This document shows, piece after piece, positions 1 through 10,661 of a stretch of DNA of 64,000 bases. Origin of the DNA: Pseudomonadota bacterium. Its GTDB lineage: Bacteria; Pseudomonadota; Gammaproteobacteria; Burkholderiales; JABEVD01. The stretch's first letter is position 1. Every line of letters starts with the position of its first letter. Where the stretch lies: contig JAJZTQ010000009.1 in NCBI GenBank assembly GCA_021848825.1, positions 17,634-81,633 on the forward strand, given 5' to 3'. The translations under genes were made by a program, and so were the position numbers. The notes beneath the pieces were generated by a model, which worked only from the letters and a program-made list of their open reading frames with translations, ran no database searches and was not told where the DNA came from.

Positions 1-438
1 GCTTTCCACGCCGACAAATCTTCCCATCGGCTTTTCTTCCGAAAGCCTCGACACCACTCCGCCAAGTCCTGAGCCCAGATCGATGAAACTGAACCCGCAT
101 TCGGGAAGGCGCCCAGCAATCTCCCTGATGACATCCCCGCCTGTGAGATAGAGCGGCACCCCCCTTTTGAAGGCATTCCAGAACACCATGCCCGTGAGGA
201 AAAAACCGATGAGATAGAAGCGCGAATCGATGTGGAAAGAAGCGGCGATCACGACCATGGGGAAAAAGAAAAGCTGTATCGGCAGCCACCATCTTTCGAG
301 CCTGATCGAAAACAAGGCAGCGATCAGCCCTTCGATGAAAGCAAGCGTGAGGACGGAAAAATGCCATCTCGCCAGGAGCGGACCCAGGATCATGACGAGC
401 GCAAGGGCTGAAATCTGGGCAATGAACGGCTTTTTCAA
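1..438 (-). CDS. Class I SAM-dependent methyltransferase with N-terminal membrane helices (partial, runs off window start)
   Basis: Reverse-strand translation from TTG at 438: LKKPFIAQISALALVMILGPLLARWHFSV...YLTGGDVIREIAGRLPECGFSFIDLGSGLGGVVSRLSEEKPMGRFVGVES; FIDLGSGLGG is a SAM-binding motif I. Not in the ORF track because it is open at the edge. Confidence 0.7.
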   Translation of the reverse strand, partial: MKKPFIAQISALALVMILGPLLARWHFSVLTLAFIEGLIAALFSIRLERWWLPIQLFFFPMVVIAASFHIDSRFYLIGFFLTGMVFWNAFKRGVPLYLTGGDVIREIAGRLPECGFSFIDLGSGLGGVVSRLSEEKPMGRFVGVES

Positions 439-497
439 TCTGTTTCCGCAGGATGGATCTTGTGGAAGTATAATGGCATTTTCCGATCAAGTCGCCC

Positions 498-1352
498 ATG
501 CATACAAGAAAAACAGCCACTCTGCTCGTCACCTGTCCGGACAGGAAAGGGCTCGTCGCGGGGATTTCCGAATTCCTTTTCAGCCACAACGCCAACATTC
601 TGCATGCCGACCAGCATCAGGACGGCACCCTTTTCCTGATGCGCATAGAATGGGACCTGGGGGATTTCTCCCTTTCCATGAAAGACTTCGCGCATCGCTT
701 CGAGCCGCTCGCAAGGAAATTCGAAATGCAATGGCGGATCGCCGATTCGGGCGCGAGAAAGCGCATGGCGATCTTCGTTTCCCGCTATGACCATTGCCTC
801 GTCGACCTGCTCTACCGCCATCGGAGCGGCGAACTCGACTGCGAAATCCCGCTGATCATAGGAAACCATCCGGATACCGAATCGATTGCGGGCTTCTACG
901 GCATCCCCTTCCATCTCGTCGTCGTGACCCCTGAAAACAAGCGCGAAGCGGAAAGCGCGCAGCTCGATCTCCTCAGCAAACACGAAATAGACTTCGTCGT
1001 GCTGGCAAGATACATGCAGGTTCTTTCAGGGGATTTTGTTGCGAGCCATGCCGACAGGATCATCAACATCCATCATTCGTTCCTCCCTGCATTCCACGGC
1101 GCCAAACCGTATCATAGGGCATTCGACAGAGGGGTGAAGCTGATCGGGGCGACAGCCCACTATGTCACCGACCTGCTCGATGAAGGCCCGATCATCGAAC
1201 AGGACGTGATCAGGGTATCGCACAGGGACGCGATCGAGGATCTCATCCAGAAAGGAAGGGACCTCGAGAAGATCGTGCTTTCGCGCGCCGTTCGCTGGCA
1301 CCTGGAAAACAGGGTCGTGATCTGCGGAAACAAGACAGTCGTTTTCGACTAA
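498..1352 (+). CDS. purU: Formyltetrahydrofolate deformylase
   Basis: N-terminal ACT-like domain (LLVTCPDRKGLVAGISEFL), C-terminal formyl transferase domain (NIHHSFLPAFHGAKPYHRAFDRGVKLIGATAHYVT). Confidence 0.95.
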   Translation: MHTRKTATLLVTCPDRKGLVAGISEFLFSHNANILHADQHQDGTLFLMRIEWDLGDFSLSMKDFAHRFEPLARKFEMQWRIADSGARKRMAIFVSRYDHCLVDLLYRHRSGELDCEIPLIIGNHPDTESIAGFYGIPFHLVVVTPENKREAESAQLDLLSKHEIDFVVLARYMQVLSGDFVASHADRIINIHHSFLPAFHGAKPYHRAFDRGVKLIGATAHYVTDLLDEGPIIEQDVIRVSHRDAIEDLIQKGRDLEKIVLSRAVRWHLENRVVICGNKTVVFD

Positions 1353-1967
1353 TCAGTGGTTCCCTAGTTTTTTCCAGATCTTCTTCTTCAGGAAGAAGAG
1401 CAGTATGGTGAGAAAGACGAAATAGGCGATCACGTATTTGCCGAGCGTCGTCCGATCTTCCGCCTGCGGGTCTGACGCCCAGGCGAGGAATACCGAAACA
1501 TCCCTCGCTTTCTTCTCGATCGCCGCTTTGCCGGCGGCATCCGCCTGCGCGATCATGAACACGTCAGGCATCTTGATGCCGGGAAACACCTTGTTCTGCG
1601 TCTGCCCCTTGGCGTCGGTATAGAACCCCGTGATCATCGAATAGATGTAATGCGCGCCCCCTTCCCTTGCCTTCGCCATCAGGGAAAGATCGGGCGGGAC
1701 GGTGCCGAACATGCCGAGCTCGTCCTGCGGCGCCATCTGCGAAAGAAGCGGGGCACCCATTTCCTTGTCCCCGCGCATCGCATCGACCTGCGCCTTGGTG
1801 AAGCCTATCTTCATCAGGTCGTCATACTTGATGTATTTCAGGCTGTGGCAGGCATTGCAGACTTCGAGTGCGACGTGCGCGCCCCGCTGCACCTGAGTTT
1901 CTTCCGATTGCCCCGAAAGAGGAAAGACCAGGCAGAAAAGGAGCCCGACTATTCTTGATTTACGCAT
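1353..1967 (-). CDS. petC: Ubiquinol-cytochrome c reductase, cytochrome c1
   Basis: Signal peptide, CNACH heme motif, C-terminal TM anchor; downstream of cytochrome b and Rieske genes. Confidence 0.92.
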   Translation of the reverse strand: MRKSRIVGLLFCLVFPLSGQSEETQVQRGAHVALEVCNACHSLKYIKYDDLMKIGFTKAQVDAMRGDKEMGAPLLSQMAPQDELGMFGTVPPDLSLMAKAREGGAHYIYSMITGFYTDAKGQTQNKVFPGIKMPDVFMIAQADAAGKAAIEKKARDVSVFLAWASDPQAEDRTTLGKYVIAYFVFLTILLFFLKKKIWKKLGNH

Positions 1968-3189
1968 TGCCTTCCGCCTCCGCTATTTCTCTTCTGGCCT
2001 GTTCTTCCACTGCAGCAGGCAGGCCTCTTGCCAATACCATTCTCTCTTCCCATCTCGAAACAAAGGGCAGCAGCAGGAAGATCAGGAAATAGATCGTCGT
2101 CGAAATTTCCCCGACCGTCTTCAGCGGCCCGGTAGGCGGGTTCGCCCCGACATAACCCAGCACGAAGATGTTGATCACGAAGATGTAGAACATCGCCCTG
2201 TAGACAGGCCTGTACCTCGCCCCGCCCGTAATCCTGGAACGGTCGAGATAGGGCATGGCTGCGAAGATCAGAACCGATATCGCCATCGCCACGACCCCGC
2301 CCGCCAGATCGGGCACCGAGCGCAATATCGCGTAGAAAGGCAGGAAGTACCATTCGGGAACGATGTGCGCAGGGGTCTGCATCGGATTTGCAGGGATGTT
2401 GTTCGCCGCCTCGATGAAGAGATCGGGCTTGAAGAAGACGATCAGCAGGTAGACGATCATGAACACGCCCAGGCCGAACAGATCCTTGATCGTGAAATAG
2501 GGATGGAAGGGAATGTTGTCCTTGTCGGCAAGATTGATCCCCGAAGGATTGCTGCTCCTCACTGTATGCAGGGCGACCAGATGGATCACGACTGCGGCGA
2601 AGATGAGGAAGGGGAAAAGGTAATGCAGGGAGAAGAACCTCGTCAGCGTAGGATCATCCACCGTGAACCCGCCTCGCAGCCAGGTCACGATCTCCTGCCC
2701 GTATACGGGCGTGGCCTTGAAGAGGCTGGTGATCACCTGAGCGCCCCAGTATGACATCTGTCCCCAGGGAAGCAGATAACCCATGAAGGCTGTCGCCATC
2801 ATCAAGAGCAGAAGTCCCTGCCCTGTCCACCACAGCAGCTCTCTCGGACGCCTGTACGAACCGTAATAGAGCGTTCTCGCCATATGGGTGTAGATCACGG
2901 CGAAAAATGCCGAAGCGCCGGTCGAATGCAGATAGCGTATCAGCCAGCCGTAATTGACTTCGCGCATGATGTGCTGGATCGAGTCGAAGGCGAGCTTGGA
3001 ATCCGGCTTGTAATGCATGGCGAGGAATACGCCTGTCACGATCTGGATGACGAGCACGAATCCTGCCAGAAAACCGAATCCCCACCAGTAGCTCAGGTTG
3101 CGGGGAGTGGGATAATCCGTCAGTTCATGCTTGATGAAATAGCTCAGGGGAAAACGCTGATCAACCCAGGAAATGATCTTGCTCATCAC
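1960..3189 (-). CDS. petB: Ubiquinol-cytochrome c reductase, cytochrome b
   Basis: Cytochrome b core (WWGFGFLAGFVLVIQIVTGVFLAMHYKPD, LPWGQMSYWGAQVIT, PEWYFLPFYAILRSVP). Confidence 0.97.
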   Translation of the reverse strand: MMSKIISWVDQRFPLSYFIKHELTDYPTPRNLSYWWGFGFLAGFVLVIQIVTGVFLAMHYKPDSKLAFDSIQHIMREVNYGWLIRYLHSTGASAFFAVIYTHMARTLYYGSYRRPRELLWWTGQGLLLLMMATAFMGYLLPWGQMSYWGAQVITSLFKATPVYGQEIVTWLRGGFTVDDPTLTRFFSLHYLFPFLIFAAVVIHLVALHTVRSSNPSGINLADKDNIPFHPYFTIKDLFGLGVFMIVYLLIVFFKPDLFIEAANNIPANPMQTPAHIVPEWYFLPFYAILRSVPDLAGGVVAMAISVLIFAAMPYLDRSRITGGARYRPVYRAMFYIFVINIFVLGYVGANPPTGPLKTVGEISTTIYFLIFLLLPFVSRWEERMVLARGLPAAVEEQARREIAEAEGNA

Positions 3190-3707
3190 GCTTTTCCTAT
3201 CAGTATCTTGTTTTCTGCGACGAAATGATAAGGCGGGATATGGAGATTCTTCGGCGCAGGCCCGGTGATGATTCTCCCGCTGTTGTCATAGACGCTGCCG
3301 TGGCAGGGACAAAGCCAGCCAGTCGCGGTCTTGTTGGGCACGCAGCCGAGATGGGTGCATATCCCGATCACCACCAGCCATTCCGGTTTTTCGACGCGCT
3401 TGGAATCGGGTTCCGGATCCTTCCCGCCGGGTGAGGCCTCCATCGCCTTGATCTCGTCAGGCGTCCTGTGAACGACGAATACAGGCTTGCCCTGCCATGG
3501 AAATGTCTTTTCCTGGCCGGGCTCGATGCCCGAAAGATCGATTTCTGTCGTCGCCTTTGCCAGCACATCCGAAGAAGGATTCATGCTGCTGACAAATGGC
3601 ACGCATGCCGCAGCCACTCCTGCTGCCGCGACCCCCGCGGTCACCGTCCCGAGGAAATCACGCCTCGATAGGTCCGTACCTTCCTTGATGATATGTTCTT
3701 CTGCCAT
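3186..3707 (-). CDS. petA: Ubiquinol-cytochrome c reductase, Rieske iron-sulfur subunit
   Basis: Tat-like RRDFLG signal, Rieske CTHLGC...CPCHGS. Confidence 0.97.
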   Translation of the reverse strand: MAEEHIIKEGTDLSRRDFLGTVTAGVAAAGVAAACVPFVSSMNPSSDVLAKATTEIDLSGIEPGQEKTFPWQGKPVFVVHRTPDEIKAMEASPGGKDPEPDSKRVEKPEWLVVIGICTHLGCVPNKTATGWLCPCHGSVYDNSGRIITGPAPKNLHIPPYHFVAENKILIGKA

Positions 3708-3806
3708 GGCTCACTATATTAAGAAAGTCTTATGAAAAATCCTAGCACAAATTCGATGCCGGAGAATAACCCTATTAGCGTAACTCCTAATTGTTACAAT
3801 TCATGT

Positions 3807-5141
3807 TCAAAGAAATCTGGCGACGAGCGCATCCTCCAGTCCTTCGTCAAGCGGTATGAAAACCCTGTGCCCTGCGCCGGGCGCGACAGCAATCTCTTCC
3901 CCCGATTCGCTCTGCATTCTTTCGACTTCCACGACCCTGTTGCCTTTCGGATGGATGATCTCCAGCCTGTCCCCCACCTGGAACCGGTTCTTGACGGAAA
4001 TTTCAGCCATGCCCGATTCGATTTTGCCGATATCCCCGACATAAAGGCTGCGTGACGACTCGGAATGCCCCCTGATGTAATTCTGATATTCGGGGGTATG
4101 ATGGCGCTCGTAGAAGCCGTCGGTATAGCCGCGATTTGCAAGCCCTTCCAGCTCCGCAAGAAGAGCAGGATCGAAAGGCCTGCCGCTTGCCGCATCGTCT
4201 ATTGCTCGCCTGTAAACCTGGGCAACCCTCGCTACATAATAGATCGACTTTGTCCGTCCCTCAACCTTGAGCGAATCGACGCCTATCTCCGCGAGCTTTC
4301 CGACATGCTCGACTGCCCGCAGATCCTTCGAGTTCATGATGTAGGTGCCGTGCTCGTCCTCGAGTATCGGCATCAACTCTCCAGGCCTCTTCGATTCTTC
4401 TATGAGATAGACCGAATCGGCCAGAGGATGGCGAAGCTGGCTGCCGCAATCGGCGATCGAGGCCTTTTCGAAGTCGAAATCGATGATGCCGCGCGCCTCG
4501 TCTTCCAGTGCCGGAGAAACCTTGTAATCCCATCTGCATGAGTTGGTGCAGGTCCCCTGGTTCGGATCCCTGTGATTGAAGTAGCCAGAGAGCAGGCAGC
4601 GTCCCGAATACGCGATGCAGAGCGCGCCGTGGACGAAAACCTCCAGTTCCATGTCGGGGCAGTTCTGCCTGATCTCCGAGATTTCGTCCAGGGAAAGCTC
4701 CCGGGATAAAATGACCCTGGCGAGTCCCAGATTTTTCCAGAATCTGACTGAAGCATAATTCACGGTATTGGCCTGGACGGAAAGATGGACAGGCATTTCA
4801 GGCCATTTTTCCCTGACCATCATGATGAGACCGGGGTCCGCCATAATGAGCGCATCGGGCTTCATGTCTATGATCGGTTCCATGTCCTTCAGATAGGTTT
4901 TCACCTTGGCATTGTGGGGCATCAGGTTGCTCGCGACATAGAATTTCCTGCCGAGCATTCTCGCCCTTTCTATCCCTTCCCTGATTTCGTCATGACCGAA
5001 TTCGTTGTTTCTCGCCCTGAGAGAATACCTGGGCTGGCCCGCGTAAACGGCATCCGCCCCGAAGGAAAAGGCTGCATTCATTTTCTCCAGGCTGCCTGCT
5101 GGAAGCAATAGTTCCGGTTTCATTTCATCCTTTTGCGACAT
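3807..5141 (-). CDS. U32 family peptidase / YegQ-TrhP-like tRNA hydroxylation protein
   Basis: MKPELLLPAGSLEKMNAAFSFGADAVYAGQPRYSLRARNNEFG; U32 signature EVFVHGALCIAYSGRCLLSGYFNHRDPNQGTCTNSCRW. Start moved to MSQKDE (5141). Confidence 0.9.
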   Translation of the reverse strand: MSQKDEMKPELLLPAGSLEKMNAAFSFGADAVYAGQPRYSLRARNNEFGHDEIREGIERARMLGRKFYVASNLMPHNAKVKTYLKDMEPIIDMKPDALIMADPGLIMMVREKWPEMPVHLSVQANTVNYASVRFWKNLGLARVILSRELSLDEISEIRQNCPDMELEVFVHGALCIAYSGRCLLSGYFNHRDPNQGTCTNSCRWDYKVSPALEDEARGIIDFDFEKASIADCGSQLRHPLADSVYLIEESKRPGELMPILEDEHGTYIMNSKDLRAVEHVGKLAEIGVDSLKVEGRTKSIYYVARVAQVYRRAIDDAASGRPFDPALLAELEGLANRGYTDGFYERHHTPEYQNYIRGHSESSRSLYVGDIGKIESGMAEISVKNRFQVGDRLEIIHPKGNRVVEVERMQSESGEEIAVAPGAGHRVFIPLDEGLEDALVARFL

Positions 5142-5209
5142 TCTTGACAAAGTCCGGATATTATCCGAGGATCGACGCTTAAATAATATATTCACCGGAA
5201 ATATTTCTC

Positions 5210-5236
5210 TAAAGAATAGCGGATCCGGCCCGATAT
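5210..5236 (+). promoter_or_regulatory. Candidate sigma-28 (FliA) promoter upstream of chemotaxis receptor
   Basis: TAAAGAAT-N11-CCCGATAT versus consensus TAAAGTTT-N11-GCCGATAA (6/8 and 6/8, correct spacing). Confidence 0.55.
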
Positions 5237-5262
5237 AAATACAGGCAGCACTGGAGGCACAC

Positions 5263-7332
5263 ATGAAAAAGAATTTTCCCGTCACGCAGGTGGAGAAGCC
5301 GTTCCCGGAAAAACTCCGCCTCGTCTCGAAAACGGATCTGAAGGGGATCACCACCTACGCCAACGACGCATTCGTCGAAATGAGCGGATTCTCAAGGGAA
5401 GAACTCGTAGGCAAAAGCCACAACGTGGTGCGTCATCCCGACATGCCGCCCCAGGCCTTCAAGTGGCTGTGGGACACCCTGAAAGAGGGGAAGCCGTGGC
5501 GCGGCCTCGTCAAGAACCGCTGCAAGAATGGAGACCATTACTGGGTCAAGGCGCTCGTCGTTCCTGTCAAGGAAAACGACAAGACGGTCGGCTACATGTC
5601 AGTGAGGAATCCCCCTACCCGGGCCGAAGTGAGCGAAGCAGACAGCCTTTACAAGGCGCTCAACGAATCGGGGGCGCAGATCGGATCGAAATTCGACAAG
5701 TACCGCTTCAAGAATCTCAGGCTCAAGACCAAGCTCCAGATCGTGATCCAGGGAACCCTGCTCGTCGTGCTGGTTTCGGCGCAGCTCTGGATTTCACACA
5801 ATTTCAGGGAAAAGACCCTGGCCAATGCGAAAACCCATGCGGAGCAGGTTGCGAACGAAACCATAGACAGCGCCAACATGCTGATGGAAACGGGCACGAT
5901 CAGCGATCCCGCGAACAGGAAGCTGCTGATCGAAAAACTCGAATCGAGCGGAAACATCAAGTCGGTCAGGCTTGTCCGGGCGCAGCAGGTGGTGAATCAA
6001 TTCGGCCCGGGGCTTCCGGAGGAGCATGTCAGAGATGAAATCGAGCAGAAGGCCATCGATTCCAAGAAGCCCATTTATTCGCTGACCCTCGATTCATCCG
6101 GCGCCCCCCTGTTCAGGGCGGTCACCCCTTACATCGTCAGCCACAACTTCCACCATACTGACTGCCTGAATTGCCACATGGTCCAGGTCGGAAGCGTAAA
6201 CGGCGCATCCGACATCCTGATCGATCTGAGCACCGACTTCGCTCAGCTTCATGACATCCAGCTGAAGCTCACGATCGGGCAGCTCCTGCTCCAGGTCTTC
6301 CTGTTCTTCTTCATCGGCAGATGCGTCGAGGTTTTCGTCAAGAAGCCGCTTGGCCTTGCGATGAAGCAATTCGACAAGATCATCCAGGGCGATCTGGGCG
6401 CCGACATCGACATCTCCGGACGAGACGAAATGGGCGATCTGCTCTGCGCCATCCAGACCATGCAGGCGCATATCCAGGTGATGCTGGATGAAATGGGGCT
6501 TGCCGCCTCGATGATCGAAGAAGGATGCAGCAATCTGAATTCCCAGGTGATCCAGGTCGCAGAACATTCGAAGGAACAGAACGACCATGTCAGGCAGATC
6601 GCAAGCACCATGGAGGAGCTCAGCCAGTCCGTTTCAGAAGTCGCCAATTCCTCCAACGATTCCGCTTCAGCCGCCGTCGCCTCCCAAAAGATCATCGAGG
6701 AAAACAACCAGCGCATGGAGGAAAGCCTGGCCGCCACTTCGCGCGTTGTCGAAGCCGTCCAGTCTTCCAGCCAGACCATACTGGACCTGAAGGAGGCGAT
6801 CCAGAAGATCGGCGCCATCACCAAGGTCATCAAGGAGATCGCGGACCAGACCAACCTGCTCGCGCTGAATGCAGCGATCGAGGCTGCGAGGGCCGGAGAA
6901 CAGGGAAGAGGCTTTGCCGTCGTCGCCGATGAAGTCAGGAAGCTCGCCGAAAGGACGACTTCGAGCACCATAGACATCACCGAAATGGTCGACAATATCC
7001 ACCAGGTGACCCAGGCTGCAGTGGTCTCGATGAATCAGGCGGTCGATGAAGTGGGCAGGAGCATCGAGCTCAGCAATGCCAACACAGAAGGACTGAAGCA
7101 GGTCATGCAGGCGAGCAACCAGGTCACCGAAGGCGCGCAGCATATCGCCACGGCATCCAAGGAGCAGTCGCTTGCAAGCGAGGAAGTCGCGAGAAGCCTG
7201 GAACATATCACCGGGCTCGTCGAGCACAACAGCAAGCTCGCTGAAGCAGCGAAAGAAGCGTCGACCGAGCTCACCAGAAAGGCTGCAGAACTGCAGGCGA
7301 TGGTCCAGCACTTCGAGGTGAATTCAAACTAG
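5263..7332 (+). CDS. Methyl-accepting chemotaxis protein: Aer-like PAS + periplasmic CxxCH heme-type sensor + HAMP-like + MCP signalling domain
   Basis: PAS ([40 protein letters not shown]), two TMs, HTDCLNCHM, conserved MCP hairpin [41 protein letters not shown]. Confidence 0.93.
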   Translation: MKKNFPVTQVEKPFPEKLRLVSKTDLKGITTYANDAFVEMSGFSREELVGKSHNVVRHPDMPPQAFKWLWDTLKEGKPWRGLVKNRCKNGDHYWVKALVVPVKENDKTVGYMSVRNPPTRAEVSEADSLYKALNESGAQIGSKFDKYRFKNLRLKTKLQIVIQGTLLVVLVSAQLWISHNFREKTLANAKTHAEQVANETIDSANMLMETGTISDPANRKLLIEKLESSGNIKSVRLVRAQQVVNQFGPGLPEEHVRDEIEQKAIDSKKPIYSLTLDSSGAPLFRAVTPYIVSHNFHHTDCLNCHMVQVGSVNGASDILIDLSTDFAQLHDIQLKLTIGQLLLQVFLFFFIGRCVEVFVKKPLGLAMKQFDKIIQGDLGADIDISGRDEMGDLLCAIQTMQAHIQVMLDEMGLAASMIEEGCSNLNSQVIQVAEHSKEQNDHVRQIASTMEELSQSVSEVANSSNDSASAAVASQKIIEENNQRMEESLAATSRVVEAVQSSSQTILDLKEAIQKIGAITKVIKEIADQTNLLALNAAIEAARAGEQGRGFAVVADEVRKLAERTTSSTIDITEMVDNIHQVTQAAVVSMNQAVDEVGRSIELSNANTEGLKQVMQASNQVTEGAQHIATASKEQSLASEEVARSLEHITGLVEHNSKLAEAAKEASTELTRKAAELQAMVQHFEVNSN

Positions 7333-8580
7333 GAAGGCAAGCAGCACACCGGCAAACGAAAGGGCGACGAGGCATGCCGTCGCCGGAAGGCTGGACCTGA
7401 ATCCAAGGAAGATCGCTGCGTAAATCGACTTCAGGATGTTGTTCGAAGAGGCGGCGATCAGGATAGCCGAATCGAGCACATGGAGCGGCGCCCCACCCGC
7501 TCCGCCCTGCGCCATGCTCAAGACGAATGGATCGATGTCCGTCACGCCGACTATGCTCGCAAGCCAGTATATGCCGGATTCGCCGAATTTCATCCTGACC
7601 CAGGTCGAGGCAGCCGAAATTGCCACGAAAAGGAGAGCGAAAAGAAGCGCTGCGCTCAGTTCGAGAGGATTCGACTGCATGGCGATTTGCCCGCCCCCAT
7701 CCGAATTGCCGTTCTTCCGGCAAAACCAGGTAAGCAGCAGTCCTGCCAGGAAAAGCCCGGCAAGATCGGGAAGAAGCGATATCGCCAGCTGAAGATTGAA
7801 AATGGCCACCACGACGCAGAGCCTCAGGTACATCAGGGAAGTGGCGAGAACGATGCCGGAAAGGATTTCAGACCTCGCGAAAGCCCCTTCCTTTCCCTGT
7901 TTCGCGAGCACCACGGTCGTTGCCGTGGAGGAATAAAGCCCGCCAAGGACGGATGCGGCGAGCAGCCCTTTTTCAGGGGAAACATAGCGCCTGATCATGT
8001 AGCTTGCATAGGAAAGCGTCGAGACGACAACCACGGCCAGCCAGACCTGATGAGGCGTGATCGCGCTCAATTTCGTGACCGGGTGATCGGGAAGAAGCGG
8101 AAGCACGATGCCTGTCAGGACCAGAAATTTTCCTCCCGTCATGATCTCGTCCGAAGGAAGCTTCTGGGCGAGCTCATGAAGACTCTGGCGCGCGCCGAGA
8201 AGCAGCACCGCGGCAACCGAGAAGGAAACGGCGACCCAGTGGGGCTCCATCAGGGAAATCGGCCCCAGGAGATAGGCGATCAGGTTGCAGACCGGAATGA
8301 TGAGCCCGCCCCCCGGCTCGGCCGCGGGCGTTCCTTCCGACCATCTTGCATGGTAATAGGCATAAAGCCATATGCCAAGGACGACGAGCCCGGCGCAAAA
8401 GGCGGCTGCATGAACAGGATCGACGAGATAGAGCCCTGCGCCTGAAAGCGCGAGCATCGGAAATGTCCTGACTCCGCCGGGGCGCTTTTTGGGACTCTTG
8501 ACATAGAATTCCTCGAAAGCGAGCCCGAAGAAAAAGGAAAGCCCGAGCACGAGGGCGAGATTTTCAGGTTCGAGCGTCAA
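7324..8580 (-). CDS. MgtC/SapB-like DUF4010 membrane protein
   Basis: Multi-TM protein; [16 protein letters not shown]...[17 protein letters not shown] and [15 protein letters not shown] motifs typical of MgtC/DUF4010 proteins. Confidence 0.75.
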   Translation of the reverse strand: MTLEPENLALVLGLSFFFGLAFEEFYVKSPKKRPGGVRTFPMLALSGAGLYLVDPVHAAAFCAGLVVLGIWLYAYYHARWSEGTPAAEPGGGLIIPVCNLIAYLLGPISLMEPHWVAVSFSVAAVLLLGARQSLHELAQKLPSDEIMTGGKFLVLTGIVLPLLPDHPVTKLSAITPHQVWLAVVVVSTLSYASYMIRRYVSPEKGLLAASVLGGLYSSTATTVVLAKQGKEGAFARSEILSGIVLATSLMYLRLCVVVAIFNLQLAISLLPDLAGLFLAGLLLTWFCRKNGNSDGGGQIAMQSNPLELSAALLFALLFVAISAASTWVRMKFGESGIYWLASIVGVTDIDPFVLSMAQGGAGGAPLHVLDSAILIAASSNNILKSIYAAIFLGFRSSLPATACLVALSFAGVLLAFLV

Positions 8581-10001
8581 GTCTTCTCCTTCTCAGCTTT
8601 CGGAAATTTCACCCTCACCCACAGCCCTTTTCCGTTCTCGCCCGTATCCAGCGTCACTTCGGCATGATGCAGATCGGAGATGCGCTTCACGATTGAAAGT
8701 CCCAATCCGCTGCCGCTCGCCCTGTTTCCCAGGGTCCTGTAAAAACGCTCGAAAACGTTGGCCCGTTCCTGCGGATCGATGCCCGGTCCGTTGTCGATGA
8801 CGTCGAGCCAGACCGCCTCATTGTCCTCCCCTGTCCTGACCTCGACCTGCCCCTCCTCGGGCGTGTATCGGATGGCGTTCCTGACGAGGTTGCTGGTCAG
8901 GATCCCGATCATTTGCGGATCTCCCTTGACCATCGTTCTCGGCGCTTCCTCGAAGGCAAGCTCTATGCTTTTCGCGAGCGCCTCAGGGGCGAGCTCGGTC
9001 AAGACCCCTACCACGACAGTGTGGAGATCGAATTTCTCGTTGTCCACCTTGGCGAACTGGGGGTCCAGTCTCGCCAAAGTCAGCAATTGTTGCACGAGAT
9101 GAGTGGCGCGGTCGACCCCGCCTATCACCTGTTCGAGCGCCTTCTTCCGCTGCGCATCTTCGTTCGCCCTCATCGCCACCTGCGCCTGCGTCTTGAGCGC
9201 TGCAAGCGGGGTGCGCAGCTCGTGCGCAGCATCGGCAGTGAAGCGCCGCTCGTTCTCGAAGGAATGCTCGAGCCTGGCAAGCAACGTATTGATCGAATCG
9301 ACGAGCGGCCTGAGTTCCCCCGGCACATCGGAGATGACGATGGGCTTCAGATTTTCGACTGCGCGCTGCTTCACTTCGTCGGATACCCAGTTGACCGGCT
9401 TCAGCCCCCGCTCAATGCTGAACCAGACGAGCGGCGCGATCATCGGAATGGTCAGAAGGAATGGCACAAGCAGGCTCAAAGCGATCCTTCCGGCCAGTTC
9501 GTTGCGGATCTGCTGGAGCTGTCCGACCTGGATCTGCAGCGTGTGTTCGCTGTTCCAGTGAGAATAGACGCGCCACCTCTTCCCGTCTATCAGGCTGTCG
9601 CTGAAGCCCTCGGAATGTTCGGAAAGAATCCTTTCGGGCGTGGTCGCCGAGCGTAGCAGCAGGTTGCCGTTGCTGTCCCTGATCTGGAAAGCGATTTTTC
9701 TTTCGTATTCCAGGGTGGGATGTTCGCTGTCGGAGACGACGCCCGTCCCTTCCGAAATCGCCGTGCTCGCCTGATCGAGCAGCACTCTGGCGGATTCGGC
9801 AAGCTGGGCATCGAATAGTTCGTCAGTCTCGCGATGGGAATTGAAATAGGCGAGAAGCGAGATGAGCAGCAGAAGAAACGAGATCGAGGAAAGAATGAGC
9901 TTGAGCAGGCGCCTTCTGAGCGAATTCCCGGTGAAGGAGAGATGGAAGGCGCTGATCCATTTCAAAAGATCGGCAACGGTCAATTCACCCCGCATCCTCA
10001 T
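8577..10001 (-). CDS. Two-component sensor histidine kinase (QseC/PmrB-like)
   Basis: FTADAAHELRTPLAALKTQ H-box, NLVRNAIRYTPEEG N-box, DNGPGI, GSGLGLSIV. Start MRMRGELT overlaps the regulator stop (ATGA). Confidence 0.92.
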   Translation of the reverse strand: MRMRGELTVADLLKWISAFHLSFTGNSLRRRLLKLILSSISFLLLLISLLAYFNSHRETDELFDAQLAESARVLLDQASTAISEGTGVVSDSEHPTLEYERKIAFQIRDSNGNLLLRSATTPERILSEHSEGFSDSLIDGKRWRVYSHWNSEHTLQIQVGQLQQIRNELAGRIALSLLVPFLLTIPMIAPLVWFSIERGLKPVNWVSDEVKQRAVENLKPIVISDVPGELRPLVDSINTLLARLEHSFENERRFTADAAHELRTPLAALKTQAQVAMRANEDAQRKKALEQVIGGVDRATHLVQQLLTLARLDPQFAKVDNEKFDLHTVVVGVLTELAPEALAKSIELAFEEAPRTMVKGDPQMIGILTSNLVRNAIRYTPEEGQVEVRTGEDNEAVWLDVIDNGPGIDPQERANVFERFYRTLGNRASGSGLGLSIVKRISDLHHAEVTLDTGENGKGLWVRVKFPKAEKEKT

Positions 10002-10657
10002 TCCTTCTGGATGACGTACCCCACCCCCCTGATCGTCCTGATCAGCTTGGTGCCAAGCTTCCTTCTGAGATGGTGTATGTGCACTTCGAGGGCATTGCTT
10101 TCCACCTCCTCGTTCCAGCCATAGAGGCTTTGCTCCAGCCTGTCCCTCGAAAGCACGATCCCGGTATTTTCCATCAGTTCCCTCAGCACGGCGAATTCCC
10201 TCGGCGACAGGCCGACTTCCTCTCCCTCCAGCGTCACCTTGTGGGCTGCGGGATCGAGCACGATGTTGTCGTGCACCAGCAGGGGTTCCGCTCGCCCCAT
10301 CTTTCTTCTCGTAAGGGCTCGAATTCTCGCCGCGAGCTCGTCGAGATCGAAAGGCTTGACGACATAGTCGTCCGCACCGCAATCGAGGCCGAGTATCCTG
10401 TCGGCAACCGTATCGCGCGCAGTCAGGATGATCACCGGGACGGTCATTCCCCGGTTCCTGATCAGCTTCAGGAGATCTATTCCCGAAAGACGGGGAAGGC
10501 CCAGATCGAGAATCATCAGGCCGTAATTTTCCGATTCGAGCGCGGCAAGCGCTTCCCTGCCGTCCTTCACCCAATCCACCGTGAATCTCTCCTGGGCAAG
10601 CCCGACACGCACCCCGTCCCCCAGGGATTCGTCGTCTTCAACAAGGAGGATTCTCAT
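9998..10657 (-). CDS. OmpR-family response regulator (QseB/PmrA-like)
   Basis: Receiver domain (MRILLVEDDESLGDGV, LMILDLGLPRLSG) and winged helix C-terminus. Confidence 0.95.
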   Translation of the reverse strand: MRILLVEDDESLGDGVRVGLAQERFTVDWVKDGREALAALESENYGLMILDLGLPRLSGIDLLKLIRNRGMTVPVIILTARDTVADRILGLDCGADDYVVKPFDLDELAARIRALTRRKMGRAEPLLVHDNIVLDPAAHKVTLEGEEVGLSPREFAVLRELMENTGIVLSRDRLEQSLYGWNEEVESNALEVHIHHLRRKLGTKLIRTIRGVGYVIQKE

Positions 10658-10661
10658 GGAA

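Noticed and set aside
7480-8445. 321-aa + strand ORF opposite the DUF4010 membrane protein
   Set aside because: Composition is shadow-like (rich in R/H/Q/G); the minus strand has clear TM helices and a family match.
8913-9656. 247-aa + strand ORF opposite the histidine kinase
   Set aside because: Antisense of a well-supported histidine kinase.
10002-10574. N-terminal extension of the histidine kinase ORF and of the AddA-like ORF (50155-50304)
   Set aside because: Out-of-frame readings of the upstream genes; real starts are at 10001 (ATGA) and 50154 (GTGA).
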